Source of the DNA: a bacterium | GTDB lineage: Bacteria > UBP15 > UBA6099 | DNA: 64,000 bases | Assembly: GCA_029564595.1 (NCBI GenBank) | Contig: JAKQPS010000113.1 | Coordinates: 248,001-312,000, forward strand | Direction of reading: 5' to 3' | Shown: in pieces, positions 7,765 through 16,821 of the stretch | Numbering within the stretch: the stretch's first letter is position 1 | Layout of the letters: the number at the start of each line of letters is the position of its first letter | Position numbers and translations under genes: made by a program | Notes under the pieces: model-generated | Seen by the model: only the letters and a program-made list of their open reading frames with translations | Databases searched by the model: none | Told to the model about the DNA's origin: nothing

Positions 7765-10053
7765 TTACAGGAGCGGATGCTCAGACATCGCTTTTAGTCG
7801 TCTCCACCTTCGCTCGACTTCCGCCTCGAAGGATTTCAATTCATTTTCGAACGCTGGTTTGGCGAATTGTTTCGTCTTGCCCATCATCTTGAGCCAGTCC
7901 AACGCGGGAATGCGCTTGTTTTTCTCTTCGGGATCGTAAGTGAGAGTGGTCACGCCGTTTTCTATTTCATAAAGCGGGAAGAAGCAGCAGTCGACGCCAG
8001 CCTGAATAACCTCGCGGCATTTATTTTCGGGTATGCGCCAGTTGAGCGGACAAGCCGAGAATATTTTTCCGTAAACGAAGCCGTGTTCGCGGGCCATGTA
8101 CTGGGCTTTAGCGGCTTTGCGTGTAAGGTCAAGATGGTTGCACTCCGCGCCTGTAAAGACATAAGGAATGTGGCAGGCGTTCATAATCTGCACGGTGTCT
8201 TTGTGGTGAGTCTTCTTGCCGTGCTGAGCCGGGCCGACGTGGCTGGTAGTGGTCTCGTGTCCCAGAGGGGTGGAAAAAGACAACTGGTGTCCGGTATTCA
8301 TGTAGCCGCCGTTGTCGTATTCAAGGCAAATCATATTGTTGTTGCGCAGCGCGGAGCCGATGGTCGGCCCCATGCCGATGTCGTTGCCGCCGTCGCCTGT
8401 GACCATGATAAAAGTGATGTCGAGGTCGGAAGGCAGTTCGCCCCGCCGTTTTTTCTCGTGGTACATCTCGACTATTCCAGCGACTGTGGGCGCGCCGTTC
8501 TGGAAAAGGTTGTGGACGTAAGTCTGCCTGTGGGCGCTGTTGGGATATCCGGTTCCGATAATCATGCCGCAGCCGGTATGGAACAGAGTGACGACCGGGC
8601 CTTCGATGCCTCTCATAAAGAGGTTGAGGGAGGGGATGATGCCGCAGCCGGGGCAGGCTCCGTGTCCGGGGGCCAGCCGTTTCGGCATGCGGGTCAGTTC
8701 TCTTGAGTTGACCCCTTTAACCTGAAGCTTTCCGGTTTCAGGGTCGGGAGAGACGCTGATGATGCCGGGGGTGAGAGCCGCGATGTCCAGAGGGGGATCG
8801 ACGCGTTCTGGTTTGAATCCGGTCTCGCCCTCGAAAGCGCCGACATATTCATAGGGCTTGGCGACTTTTCCGGTCTGCGCCGTCTCCAACGCCTCGTTGA
8901 GCAGCTTCACGGCGTCGCTGATGTAGAACTCCAGACCGCCGAGGCCGTAAATGCGCGAGAAGATGAGAGATTTGTTTTCGGGATCGTCCTTGAGGGCGGC
9001 CTTAATCTCGATCGTCATCATGCCGCCCCATCCGCCGAACGTGTCCTGCCTGTCTGCGACGCATATCGCTTTGCAGTTTTTGAAGACAGCCTGAATCTCC
9101 CTAATCGGGAACGGGCGTATCACGTTGGCGGTGACAAGCCCGACTTTTTTGCCTTCGGCTCGAAGGACGTCTATGGCCGCGCGAGCGGTGCTGCTGGAAC
9201 TGTTCAACATGAACAGAGCTGCTTCAGCGTCTTCCATTCTGTAGGTGGTGACAAGCTCATATTTGCGTCCGCTTATCGCCGCGTATTCCTCGAATATTTT
9301 CGGTATCACATCGTACGCGCGAATCATCGCGTCGCTCTGCTGTTTTCTGTTGTTGATCAAGTCGTCGTTCATGTAAGGGCCGACGGTTATCGGGTTAGTC
9401 GGGTCGAGCAGGTCGTAGTCGGGTTTGAACGGGCCGATGAATTCGCGCACGGCTTCATCGTTCTTGAAAACGCGCACTCTGCGTTTCTGGTGGCTGGTAA
9501 AGAATCCGTCCTGCGAAACGATGACGGGCAGGCGCACATCGGGATGCTCGCCGACGCGGACGGCGCAGATGTTCATGTCGTAAACGGCCTGCGGGTCCGG
9601 AGCCATAAGAATAATCCAGCCGATATTGAGACAGGAAGCAAGGTCTGAATGATCTCCGCGGATGTTAAGCGGGCCGCTGACGGCGCGGTTCACAAGGTTC
9701 AGAACCATAGGCAGGCGGGTTCCGCTCTGAACGGGAAGTTGCTCAAGGGCAAAAAGAAGCCCCTGCGCGGAAGTGGCATTGAACACGCGGCCTCCGGCGG
9801 CGGCGGCTCCGAAACATATCCCGGCGGCTCCGTGCTCTCCGTCGCCCGGAACCATGTTTATGGTGTTGTAGCCGTTCGCTTTCAGGCGGTCCAACTCTTC
9901 GGGTATCTGAGTCGAAGGCGTGATGGGATAGTAGCCCATCACGTGGTAGTTTATCTGCGACGCGGCCGCGGCGGCCATCTCGTTGCCGCTGTCCACCACG
10001 CTTGTCTGTTCGTACTTTTCGGAAGCTTCGTTTTTCATCGCTCCAGAAGCCAT
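7765..10053 (-). CDS. 2-oxoacid (probably pyruvate):ferredoxin oxidoreductase, fused alpha-beta subunit
   Basis: 762 residues from ATG 10053, chosen because GGGAGG lies about 10 bases upstream; a TTG 18 bases earlier overlaps that site. The enzyme oxidises a 2-oxoacid to acyl-CoA and CO2, reducing ferredoxin. The alpha half (to about 400) has GNEMAAAAASQI, YPITPSTQIPEEL and SQDGFFTSH. The beta half (from about 450) binds thiamine diphosphate and one [4Fe-4S]: CPGCG, HTGCGM, GDGGNDIG and YDNGGYMNTG. Alpha and beta are usually separate PorA and PorB; here they are one chain. The gamma-delta subunit is encoded 68 bases upstream. Pyruvate is the most likely substrate, but other 2-oxoacids are not excluded. 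Confidence 0.9.
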   Translation of the reverse strand: MASGAMKNEASEKYEQTSVVDSGNEMAAAAASQINYHVMGYYPITPSTQIPEELDRLKANGYNTINMVPGDGEHGAAGICFGAAAAGGRVFNATSAQGLLFALEQLPVQSGTRLPMVLNLVNRAVSGPLNIRGDHSDLASCLNIGWIILMAPDPQAVYDMNICAVRVGEHPDVRLPVIVSQDGFFTSHQKRRVRVFKNDEAVREFIGPFKPDYDLLDPTNPITVGPYMNDDLINNRKQQSDAMIRAYDVIPKIFEEYAAISGRKYELVTTYRMEDAEAALFMLNSSSSTARAAIDVLRAEGKKVGLVTANVIRPFPIREIQAVFKNCKAICVADRQDTFGGWGGMMTIEIKAALKDDPENKSLIFSRIYGLGGLEFYISDAVKLLNEALETAQTGKVAKPYEYVGAFEGETGFKPERVDPPLDIAALTPGIISVSPDPETGKLQVKGVNSRELTRMPKRLAPGHGACPGCGIIPSLNLFMRGIEGPVVTLFHTGCGMIIGTGYPNSAHRQTYVHNLFQNGAPTVAGIVEMYHEKKRRGELPSDLDITFIMVTGDGGNDIGMGPTIGSALRNNNMICLEYDNGGYMNTGHQLSFSTPLGHETTTSHVGPAQHGKKTHHKDTVQIMNACHIPYVFTGAECNHLDLTRKAAKAQYMAREHGFVYGKIFSACPLNWRIPENKCREVIQAGVDCCFFPLYEIENGVTTLTYDPEEKNKRIPALDWLKMMGKTKQFAKPAFENELKSFEAEVERRWRRLKAMSEHPLL

Positions 10054-10121
10054 CGTTGTTATTCCTCCCAAATTATGTTCGCGCGCTCGGCGCGCTTAGG
10101 CGTTTCGCGCGGCGGCTCAAA

Positions 10122-11108
10122 TCACTCCGCCGCCTCTCTGGCTGACGTCAGAGCCTGCTTCGGACATACCTCTACGCAACGCAGGCACCCTTTGCAGTGC
10201 ATGTAATCAATGTGATCGAAGAACTGTCTTTCTTTCCCCTTTTCGTCGGTTTTGCGGGAGAAGATGATGCACTGATCCGGGCAAGCGGTGTCGCACTCGG
10301 CGCAGTTGATGCACTTCGATTCGTCCCAAACGGGTTTGAACCCTGTGCGGGAAGCGGTCAAATCGTTCAACACTGTGTTGCCGGGGTTGACGATGACGCC
10401 GCCGATGGGCGCGTTCTTCCATCCCAGTTTCGGCTGGAACTGCTTGAACTCCGAAATCGGATATTTATCGTCCGCCGGGACTTCATAGAGCGCCGCTTCT
10501 TCGTAGCCCCGTTTGAATCCTTTTATGTTAGGCTCGACAAGCGCCGGATACTTCTTTTCAAACATGCGTCTTATGCCCGCTTCGAGCGCGTCTTTGTCAA
10601 GAAACTCCACCGCTCTCGATATCGCGCCGATGATTACGGTGTTTATCCTTACTTTCTCTTCGACGGCGATCTTCATGGCGTCTATGCAGTACAGCGTGAC
10701 GCCGCCGGGTATTTTCAACAGGTCTCTGGTTTCTTCGGGGGATTTCGTGGTGTTTACCACTATCTGAGCGCCGGGCTTAATCCCGTTCATAATAGGCACG
10801 CTCTTGACCAGCACCGGAGCGAAAACGACCAGAAGATGAGGCTCTGTGACAGGGCTGTTGATGCGTATTTCCTTGTCGCTCTCGGCGAGCCTGATGTAGG
10901 CGCGGACGGGAGTGCCTTTCTTCTCCGAGCCGTAACTGGCGAAACTAATGCCGTTAAGGCCCATGTCCATAATGGCGGCGTCGGCCAGAATCTTGCCGGC
11001 AAGGTTGGCCCCCTGCCCTCCTATGCTCTCCATGCGGATTTCGTAATTGCCGAACTGGTTCTTTTTCGTGATGACTTCCTTAGCTGTGTCAGTAGTCAAG
11101 TCCACCAC
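10122..11108 (-). CDS. 2-oxoacid:ferredoxin oxidoreductase, fused gamma-delta subunit
   Basis: 328 residues; GTG start at 11108 (a second GTG directly follows, and the ribosome-binding site GAAGGGG is very close, so the start is uncertain by one codon). Residues about 20-200 are the gamma domain (IGGQGANLAGKILADAA, SYGSEKKGTPV). The C-terminal 80 residues carry the delta ferredoxin: CINCAECDTACPDQC and CKGCLRCVEVCP bind two [4Fe-4S] clusters that pass electrons from the thiamine site to external ferredoxin. It is first in the operon with the alpha-beta subunit. The four classical Por subunits are thus reduced to two polypeptides. Confidence 0.9.
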   Translation of the reverse strand: MVDLTTDTAKEVITKKNQFGNYEIRMESIGGQGANLAGKILADAAIMDMGLNGISFASYGSEKKGTPVRAYIRLAESDKEIRINSPVTEPHLLVVFAPVLVKSVPIMNGIKPGAQIVVNTTKSPEETRDLLKIPGGVTLYCIDAMKIAVEEKVRINTVIIGAISRAVEFLDKDALEAGIRRMFEKKYPALVEPNIKGFKRGYEEAALYEVPADDKYPISEFKQFQPKLGWKNAPIGGVIVNPGNTVLNDLTASRTGFKPVWDESKCINCAECDTACPDQCIIFSRKTDEKGKERQFFDHIDYMHCKGCLRCVEVCPKQALTSAREAAE

Positions 11109-11140
11109 CCCTTCGATGTTGAATGTTTCCGGAATAGAAC

Positions 11141-11159
11141 CGCGTCATTAAAAGACGCG
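11141..11159 (-). promoter_or_regulatory. Short inverted repeat upstream of the 2-oxoacid oxidoreductase operon
   Basis: CGCGTC and GACGCG (6 bp each, 7-base spacer) lie 33 bases upstream of the gamma-delta start, with a perfect TTGACA on the minus strand at 11187-11182 but only a poor -10. It could be an operator or a leader hairpin. Confidence 0.3.
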
Positions 11160-11272
11160 ATTCGCCCGGACGCCCTGCCTATGTCAATCATTTGAATATC
11201 ATAATGAAAAAAACGCGGTTTTACCACATCCGGGAGAAATATTCGAGCGCCTTCGACGCAAGTTGCGGAATT

Positions 11273-11767
11273 TCACTTGACTACAAAAAAAGCTTCTTGT
11301 TTGGCTTGGCAAATGGGGCATTTCTCAGGGAGAATTCCATCTGACACATACCCGCAGACATTGCACACGTAATATTCAGTTTCCCGTTCTTGAGCGAAAT
11401 GGTCGAGCATCTTCTTGTAAAGTGACGCGTGGAACTCCTCGGCGTCTCTCGAATATGTGAACGCGAGAGCGGCTATCGGGTTGTCCTCTTCGTGAGCGGT
11501 CTTTATGAACTCCGGGTACAACACCTCGCTTACGTTTTTCTCGCCCTCGAACGACGCTGTAAGGTTCGATTCGGTGTCCTTAAGTTCTTTCATATTCTTC
11601 AGGTGCTTCTTAGCGTGTATTAGCTCGGCCTCGGAAATCGCTCTGAAAAGTTTGGCTATCTGCGGATAACCCTCATCCATAGCTTTGTCCGCGTAAAGCC
11701 TCAGCCTGACAACAGCCTTCGCCTCTCCTGCGAAAGCGGCTTTGATGTTTTCCTCAGTTTTTGACAT
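11273..11767 (-). CDS. Rubrerythrin
   Basis: 164 residues; ATG 11767 behind GGAGGAAAATC. An N-terminal ferritin-like four-helix domain with diiron ligands (AFAGEAKAVVRLRLYADKA, EAELIHAKKHLKNM, SRDAEEFHASLY) is joined to a C-terminal rubredoxin-like domain with two CxxC pairs (YYVCNVCGYV, EKCPICQA). Rubrerythrin reduces hydrogen peroxide in the cytoplasm using electrons from rubredoxin or NADH-linked reductases. This is one of two rubrerythrins in the window; the other, at 46494-47066, lies in the oxygen-defence operon. Here the neighbours are a multihaem cytochrome upstream and the Por operon, whose first start lies about 160 bases to the left of this gene's stop. Confidence 0.95.
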   Translation of the reverse strand: MSKTEENIKAAFAGEAKAVVRLRLYADKAMDEGYPQIAKLFRAISEAELIHAKKHLKNMKELKDTESNLTASFEGEKNVSEVLYPEFIKTAHEEDNPIAALAFTYSRDAEEFHASLYKKMLDHFAQERETEYYVCNVCGYVSDGILPEKCPICQAKQEAFFVVK

Positions 11768-11786
11768 GCCTGATTTTCCTCCGTGT

Positions 11787-13175
11787 TCAGTCCAGTTTAA
11801 GCTCTGCGGCGGTCATAATAATCTTCGGAACGCGGGGAGCGGCGTCTCCGAAAAGAGCGTCCGCAACCGCTTGATCAAACGAGCGATAGTTCAACTCCGC
11901 GCGCACTGTCACCGGCTTTTTCGCATCGGCGGGAATGACGAACGCAAAGCTTTCGACGGCATACCCCTTCGGCGGGATGGTTTTATTGTAGGCGAAATGT
12001 GAAATCTTCCACGGTTTCAGAGTGGGCTGGCCGAAGTCGTCCACAGCAAGGCTGTTGAAGATGACGGCTTTAGAATCGATTGCGCCTTTTTCATCCACAG
12101 CGCCCGAGCGCCAGAAAATTTTTCCCGCCGCGTCTTCCGCCCTCACGTCCAGCCACATCTGCCTGAGTTCGGTAAGGCTGGTTGGGAGGTTGTGTCCCGC
12201 CGCGATATTCTCCACTTTCACATCAACAACAGTCAGTCCGGGGGAGCTGGTCGCCGCTGAGGACAGGCTCAGGCGAGCCGCCGCCTTCAATCTCTTTTCA
12301 GCAATCACGGCGTGTTTTTCAGAGCCGAGCAGACGGGACATAACGAAATTGCCGCCGACGAATTCATGCGTGTATATGTGGGGCCTCTCGTCCGCGATTT
12401 CGGAAGCGTATCCGGGATTGGGAACCCGCTTGAGAGTGGCAGCCACCTCGGGCAGATTGTCTATTGGGGCCATGTGGCAGTCCTGACATACTATGCCGTT
12501 GCGGGCGTACACCGAATGGCGCCATTCGTCGTATGTCCGCTCGATTGGAAATCCGGTCGAGCCGTGAAAAACGTTGTGGCAGTTGCCGCAGAACTCCGCG
12601 CTCGTGTGCAGTTGGGAATAAACGCTGTCGTGGAAAGAAGCCTCGGAGTCGCCGAACGGGCCGCGTTTGAGTTGTCCGGGGTCTATTGCCACCGCCATGT
12701 TGTGAGGTTCAAGCGCCCGCGTCTTCTGATAATGCGTCGAATCTATCGAGTGGCAATAGTCGCACTGTACGCCGTTGGCGGATATGTTGTCCAGTTTCTC
12801 CATATCCGCCGGAGCGACGAGCTTGTCGGTCATCATGCCGATCGGGGAATGGCATCCGATGCACTCGGTTCCGATGGCCCCGCCGGTTTCTTCGAATGCC
12901 ATTTTCCATTTCTTCTGCCAGACGGGGTCTTTGAACGAATTGGCGTGCATGGAGCCTTCCCACTGCTCATGAATGCCCTGATGGCACGCGCCGCACGTCT
13001 CCGGCCCTGTAAAATCGTTTACAGTGACCTGTCTGTCGCCGGTGATTTTTAAAAGGTTTGGAAAAAAACGATATTCGCTATTGTCGGAGCCGGCGGAGAT
13101 GTTAGCTCCCGCAAAAATGAGAGCCGCCGCGATTAACGCTGGAGCCGCCCAAATATACCTGCCGCGTTGTTTCAT
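11787..13175 (-). CDS. Exported five-haem cytochrome c (c554-like)
   Basis: 462 residues from ATG 13175 (GGGGG upstream; a TTG 24 bases earlier is less likely). Residues 1-30 are a signal peptide or anchor (basic start, hydrophobic 8-25). Five CxxCH haem motifs lie at 61-65 (CGACH), 105-109 (CIGCH), 138-142 (CDYCH), 196-200 (CGNCH) and 230-234 (CQDCH), with the ETCGACHQGIHEQWEGSMHA opening seen in cytochrome c554-type proteins. The last 200 residues lack haem motifs and look like a beta-rich domain. A periplasmic electron-transfer or reductase role is likely; the partner is unknown. It ends 20 bases before rubrerythrin, with which it may be co-transcribed. Confidence 0.88.
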   Translation of the reverse strand: MKQRGRYIWAAPALIAAALIFAGANISAGSDNSEYRFFPNLLKITGDRQVTVNDFTGPETCGACHQGIHEQWEGSMHANSFKDPVWQKKWKMAFEETGGAIGTECIGCHSPIGMMTDKLVAPADMEKLDNISANGVQCDYCHSIDSTHYQKTRALEPHNMAVAIDPGQLKRGPFGDSEASFHDSVYSQLHTSAEFCGNCHNVFHGSTGFPIERTYDEWRHSVYARNGIVCQDCHMAPIDNLPEVAATLKRVPNPGYASEIADERPHIYTHEFVGGNFVMSRLLGSEKHAVIAEKRLKAAARLSLSSAATSSPGLTVVDVKVENIAAGHNLPTSLTELRQMWLDVRAEDAAGKIFWRSGAVDEKGAIDSKAVIFNSLAVDDFGQPTLKPWKISHFAYNKTIPPKGYAVESFAFVIPADAKKPVTVRAELNYRSFDQAVADALFGDAAPRVPKIIMTAAELKLD

Positions 13176-13262
13176 GTCAGACACCCCCGATGTAAACAAA
13201 GATTAGGACGCGCATGTTCCCGGAACTGATGTCGAGGATGTCCGATAACCCCATTCGAGAGG

Positions 13263-14123
13263 TTATTTCCCTTCCTCGACAGGCATCAGCAGATTGCCGA
13301 CGCGGGTCATCAGATTGCCGACCTTGATGCCGTATTCGGCGGTTCCCCTGAAGGAAACAAGCTGTTGGCGGGTGGCGTCGAGAGCGCCCACTTCGCTCGA
13401 CAGGACTTTTAGGGCGGCGTCGAGGTCCTTGAAATCCATGCCTACGTAAGGCCGCCTCTTGGTTTTGCCTTTCGTCGCCTTGATGTCCCCTTCATCTATC
13501 CGGATGTGAACCGCAGGCTCTTCAAGATTGACAGTCCACTCGATAATCTTTTTGCGGGCGGTCTTCGTGAGCCTGTATATGTAATCGTCTCCGCCGCGCG
13601 ACATCTCCTGCAGCGCGAACGCCACCATGTACAACATCATGCGGACTTTAAGCAGCTTTTCCTCTTCTGTCTTGCACTTGTATTCGGGCATCAGCATCTT
13701 CATTTTCATCATCATCTTCATTAGGAAGGTCATGAGGATAATCAGGTGGGACATCCCGGATATCTTGGGGAGAATCATCTTGCCTGTGAAGAAACCGTTC
13801 ATATCCGCGCAATTCTTAAAAGTCATCGTGATGACGGGTTTGTCGTGCGTCCCCTGCTTGACCGAGACGGTCCCTTTCTCGAAAAGAACATACGCGGCGG
13901 GAATGTCGTTCTTCACCTTGAACTGAATCGCGCAGTTCCAGCCGGAAACCTTTTTCTGCAACGCCGCGTCGGAAGCAACTATTTCCTCGATGAGAGGAAG
14001 GGCGGCGGCAAGAAAAGTGACCGAACGCAAAGTCTCAGATTCCATAGGAACCGGAGGCTGCTTTTTCGCAGGCGCTCCCTCAGCGATTTCCTGTTCCACT
14101 ACATTATCATTATCTTCCGCCAT
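13263..14123 (-). CDS. SCP2-like domain protein of unknown function
   Basis: 286 residues from ATG 14123, behind GGAGG with 6-base spacing (an in-frame TTG 48 bases upstream is less likely). Residues about 75-140 (CAIQFKVKNDIPAAYVLFEK, then VSVKQG and PVITMTFK) follow the pattern of SCP2 sterol-carrier-like domains, which bind lipids. A Met-rich stretch follows (MTFLMKMMMKMKMLM, about 147-161), then a second region with HIRIDEGDIKATKGK that could be a repeat of the same fold. No signal peptide. The role is unknown; it lies upstream of the cytochrome gene on the same strand, 87 bases apart. Confidence 0.6.
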   Translation of the reverse strand: MAEDNDNVVEQEIAEGAPAKKQPPVPMESETLRSVTFLAAALPLIEEIVASDAALQKKVSGWNCAIQFKVKNDIPAAYVLFEKGTVSVKQGTHDKPVITMTFKNCADMNGFFTGKMILPKISGMSHLIILMTFLMKMMMKMKMLMPEYKCKTEEEKLLKVRMMLYMVAFALQEMSRGGDDYIYRLTKTARKKIIEWTVNLEEPAVHIRIDEGDIKATKGKTKRRPYVGMDFKDLDAALKVLSSEVGALDATRQQLVSFRGTAEYGIKVGNLMTRVGNLLMPVEEGK

Positions 14124-14343
14124 ATCACGCCTCCGATGCCTTTTTTGCGCGGAAGCTTGGAAAAATCGCATAGCTCTATTTCATCCATTCCCGCGCAAGA
14201 TGAAACAATACCATAAAACGCCGCGCCGAACAAGCGCAATGATTTGCGATAATGTAATTAAGTTATCTTTACAATCCGTTGCGCGGTTATTTGTATGTGC
14301 TTAATGATTTCAGCCAATTGCCATTAGTTAGAGAGTTGAATAG

Positions 14344-14365
14344 AATATTGTGGAAAAACAATATT
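14344..14365 (+). promoter_or_regulatory. Perfect inverted repeat before the 14384 gene
   Basis: AATATTGT (14344-14351) and ACAATATT (14358-14365) flank a 6-base spacer. It ends just before the ribosome-binding site CGGAGG, so it could be an operator or a leader hairpin limiting translation. Confidence 0.4.
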
Positions 14366-14383
14366 GATTTATCGGAGGACAAG

Positions 14384-15034
14384 ATGAAGAAACTGACGAT
14401 TGCGGTAATTGCTCTTATTGTTTTGCCCGCGCTATGCCTCGGCAAAGCTAGAGATGAAGACGAGTTCCGGTTCTATGACGATGTGAAATATGACGATATT
14501 AAAATAACCTCAGTCGCCCTGCTTCCGTTCAAGAACAGCGTTGGCAAGCAGACATCGCACGAAGTCGAGGACATGTTCGAAACCATGCGACTGTTCCTTC
14601 AGGCAAAGGGAATAAAAGTGATAGACGCGGCGGAGGAAGCTCGGAATCAGAAAATAGACATAGCTTTCGACGATCCGGACGCGGCCAAACTAGCGGCGAT
14701 TGGAAAATCTCTCGGAACCGACGCGGTTCTGAATGGAACGATTTACAAATTCCAGACTTCCAAAAAAGGCATAGCCACAGTGGGCATAACAGGCAACCTT
14801 GTATATGTATCGAACGAAGATTACATATACAGAGCAAAATTAGCTAGAGAAAAGAAGATAAATGCCACGAAAAAATGGATAACCGGCGTGGTAAGAGGCG
14901 AATCAAAACAGAATCGGATGAAAGCGCTGAAGGATTGCGCGGCTGACCTTCTTAACCCGGTTTATGAAAAATTGAGGATGGGGAAGTTGACATTAGAAGA
15001 GATAGAGAAGATAGGCTCTGAAAACGAGGAATGA
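14384..15034 (+). CDS. Exported protein of unknown function, GNA1162/CsgG-like pattern
   Basis: 216 residues; ATG 14384 behind CGGAGGACAAG. Residues 1-20 form a signal peptide (KKLTIAVIALIVLPALCLG); the cysteine is not in a proper lipobox. The mature part alternates strand and helix: VALLPFKNSVGK, a helix, GIKVIDAAEEA, then LGTDAVLNGTIYKF. This order recurs in periplasmic CsgG/GNA1162-type lipoproteins that gather at the outer membrane. A charged C-terminus follows. It stands alone between divergent and convergent neighbours. The resemblance is by pattern only; function unknown. Confidence 0.7.
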   Translation: MKKLTIAVIALIVLPALCLGKARDEDEFRFYDDVKYDDIKITSVALLPFKNSVGKQTSHEVEDMFETMRLFLQAKGIKVIDAAEEARNQKIDIAFDDPDAAKLAAIGKSLGTDAVLNGTIYKFQTSKKGIATVGITGNLVYVSNEDYIYRAKLAREKKINATKKWITGVVRGESKQNRMKALKDCAADLLNPVYEKLRMGKLTLEEIEKIGSENEE

Positions 15035-15145
15035 TGCCCGCCTATTGTTCTCTGCTTTTCATCCCGTATTTGTCGAAATAGCCGAAAAATTGGGGCGATT
15101 TTCTTAGTGGCGAACTGTTTCAACATCTTCGAAGCAAGTTAGGGG

Positions 15146-16759
15146 CTACGCGTTTATCGGATATTTCCCAAACTTCATCCCGGTTTCGAGCATGGCGCGG
15201 TAGTTGGCCGGGATGACATAGTTCGGGATGGAATTGGACGCCGAAAGCCCCCAACCGCCTCCGGGCGCGAGTTCGCGGATTTTTCGTTTCACCATCGCCT
15301 CTGTTTCCTCAGCCGTCCCGCGCGTAAGCGTATACTCAAGGTCGATGTTGCCGAATATGCAGAACTTGTCGCCGTGCTTCCTTTTTACTTCCACTATGTC
15401 CATAGCCAGCGGCTCAATCGGATGAATGGCGGTTATACCGCAGTCGGCGAGGTCGTCAAACACATTAGTGAGCTTGCCGTCGGAGTGATATATGAAGTGC
15501 AGGCCGGCCCCGCGAACTATCTCGCCAATGCGCTTGTACCACGGAAAAACATACTTTCGCAGAGTGGCAGGCGACACCAACGTTCCGCCGCCGTGCGCTA
15601 TGTCGTCCGACATGAACACCGCCCCCAGCTTGGGAACCTTCACCATCCGCCTCACTATCTCCACGTATGCTGCTCCGACAATCTCAAACAGCGCTTCGGG
15701 GACTTTCGGGTTGTCGTAGAGCGCGTATGAAAAATTCTGAAGTCCCATAGCCTGAGAAGCGTTGCCTAACACGGCCGCAGGCGACAGCATGCCGATGATT
15801 TTCATCTTTTCCGGCAACAGGTCGGCTACCTCCTTGAAGGAGGAGAAATCAACTTCCGAGGCGCTGGGCCATGGAAAATTTTCCACATCCTCAATGGTTT
15901 TGATGATGCCTTCGCTTTCGGTTATCCATTGTGAATCGTCGTCGCGTTCGGGGTCTCCGCCAGAGGCCGAGCGCATGATTCGCGGCGCAAAAAACGGCGC
16001 AACCACCGGAGCATAGTCGTATCCGGCGCGGATGAAGAATTCAATTTCATCCGCCGCCGAGTTAATCTCGCGGCCTAAAAACCACTCCTGCACCGGCAAC
16101 GCGACTTCAGCTTCGAAAAATGGAACACGGTCGGCCTCCTCCCTATCGAGAGCAATCTTCAGCCGCGAGAAATCAGGGTCAAGCCTCGCTCCTCCCAGCC
16201 ACCCTTCAATTTTTAACGGCTCAGGCTTTTTGTACGCGCCAGTCCCCGCAAATTCCTCTATTCTGTCTATAATGGAATTGAGTATCGGAAAATTCCCTTC
16301 TATGCGCAACGGTTTATTTGCAGGCTCTGTTCCGCTCATTCTCACAATCAAATCAAACACAAACTTCACAAGCGGGAACCTCGTCTTTTCCCCAAGCGTG
16401 TCCCCCACTTTCAGAGTCGCCCCGCCGTACTCGTTCGTTATGAACGATATCTTTATAGCATGAACGCCTTTGGTGAGCTTTTCTCCCTTCACCCTGACGA
16501 CAAGATTCGAATTGCCGTCGAATGAGTACACCCCTTCTTCGGCTTTGTCGGCGACGCGTATCACCCTGCCGCCAAGCTCCAGTTCGATGCTCTCCGCCGG
16601 ACGCCTTTTGCCGTCTACCTCAAGCGAGATATCCCTCATGCCGCTGATACGCACAGGCGTCATCCTGTTTTTGAACCTGAACTCGAAGCCGTCGTCAGTG
16701 TTCCGCAGACTGCCCTGCTCGTAAACCTTGTTCACAAGTATGCCGGGTATAAAAACCAT
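15146..16759 (-). CDS. UroD-family (corrinoid methyltransferase-like) protein with N-terminal beta domain
   Basis: 537 residues; ATG 16759, weak ribosome-binding site. Residues about 170-537 belong to the uroporphyrinogen decarboxylase/MtaA-CmuA superfamily: FIRAGYDYAPVV, SDDIAHGGGTLVSP, FIYHSDGKLTNVFDDL, HPIEPLAMDI and IFGNIDLEYTLTRGT. The H-S-D-G and G-N-I-D positions suit the methyltransferase branch better than true UroD. Residues 1-125 are a separate beta-rich domain (RISGMRDISLEVDG, YSFDGNSNLVVRV, KGVHAIKISF). It resembles the small beta subunit of C-glycoside deglycosidases (DgpB/DUF6379 type), judged from memory of that pattern. Substrate unknown; no corrinoid protein gene lies adjacent. 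Confidence 0.8.
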   Translation of the reverse strand: MVFIPGILVNKVYEQGSLRNTDDGFEFRFKNRMTPVRISGMRDISLEVDGKRRPAESIELELGGRVIRVADKAEEGVYSFDGNSNLVVRVKGEKLTKGVHAIKISFITNEYGGATLKVGDTLGEKTRFPLVKFVFDLIVRMSGTEPANKPLRIEGNFPILNSIIDRIEEFAGTGAYKKPEPLKIEGWLGGARLDPDFSRLKIALDREEADRVPFFEAEVALPVQEWFLGREINSAADEIEFFIRAGYDYAPVVAPFFAPRIMRSASGGDPERDDDSQWITESEGIIKTIEDVENFPWPSASEVDFSSFKEVADLLPEKMKIIGMLSPAAVLGNASQAMGLQNFSYALYDNPKVPEALFEIVGAAYVEIVRRMVKVPKLGAVFMSDDIAHGGGTLVSPATLRKYVFPWYKRIGEIVRGAGLHFIYHSDGKLTNVFDDLADCGITAIHPIEPLAMDIVEVKRKHGDKFCIFGNIDLEYTLTRGTAEETEAMVKRKIRELAPGGGWGLSASNSIPNYVIPANYRAMLETGMKFGKYPINA

Positions 16760-16821
16760 TGAGGCTCACATCCAATCTTTCACGGCGTCCTTCGCCTGAA
16801 TTTACAATATCAAAATATGAT

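Noticed and set aside
7867-8706. Plus-strand frame of 279 codons opposite the 2-oxoacid oxidoreductase
   Set aside because: Antisense shadow; the minus strand has complete catalytic motifs here.
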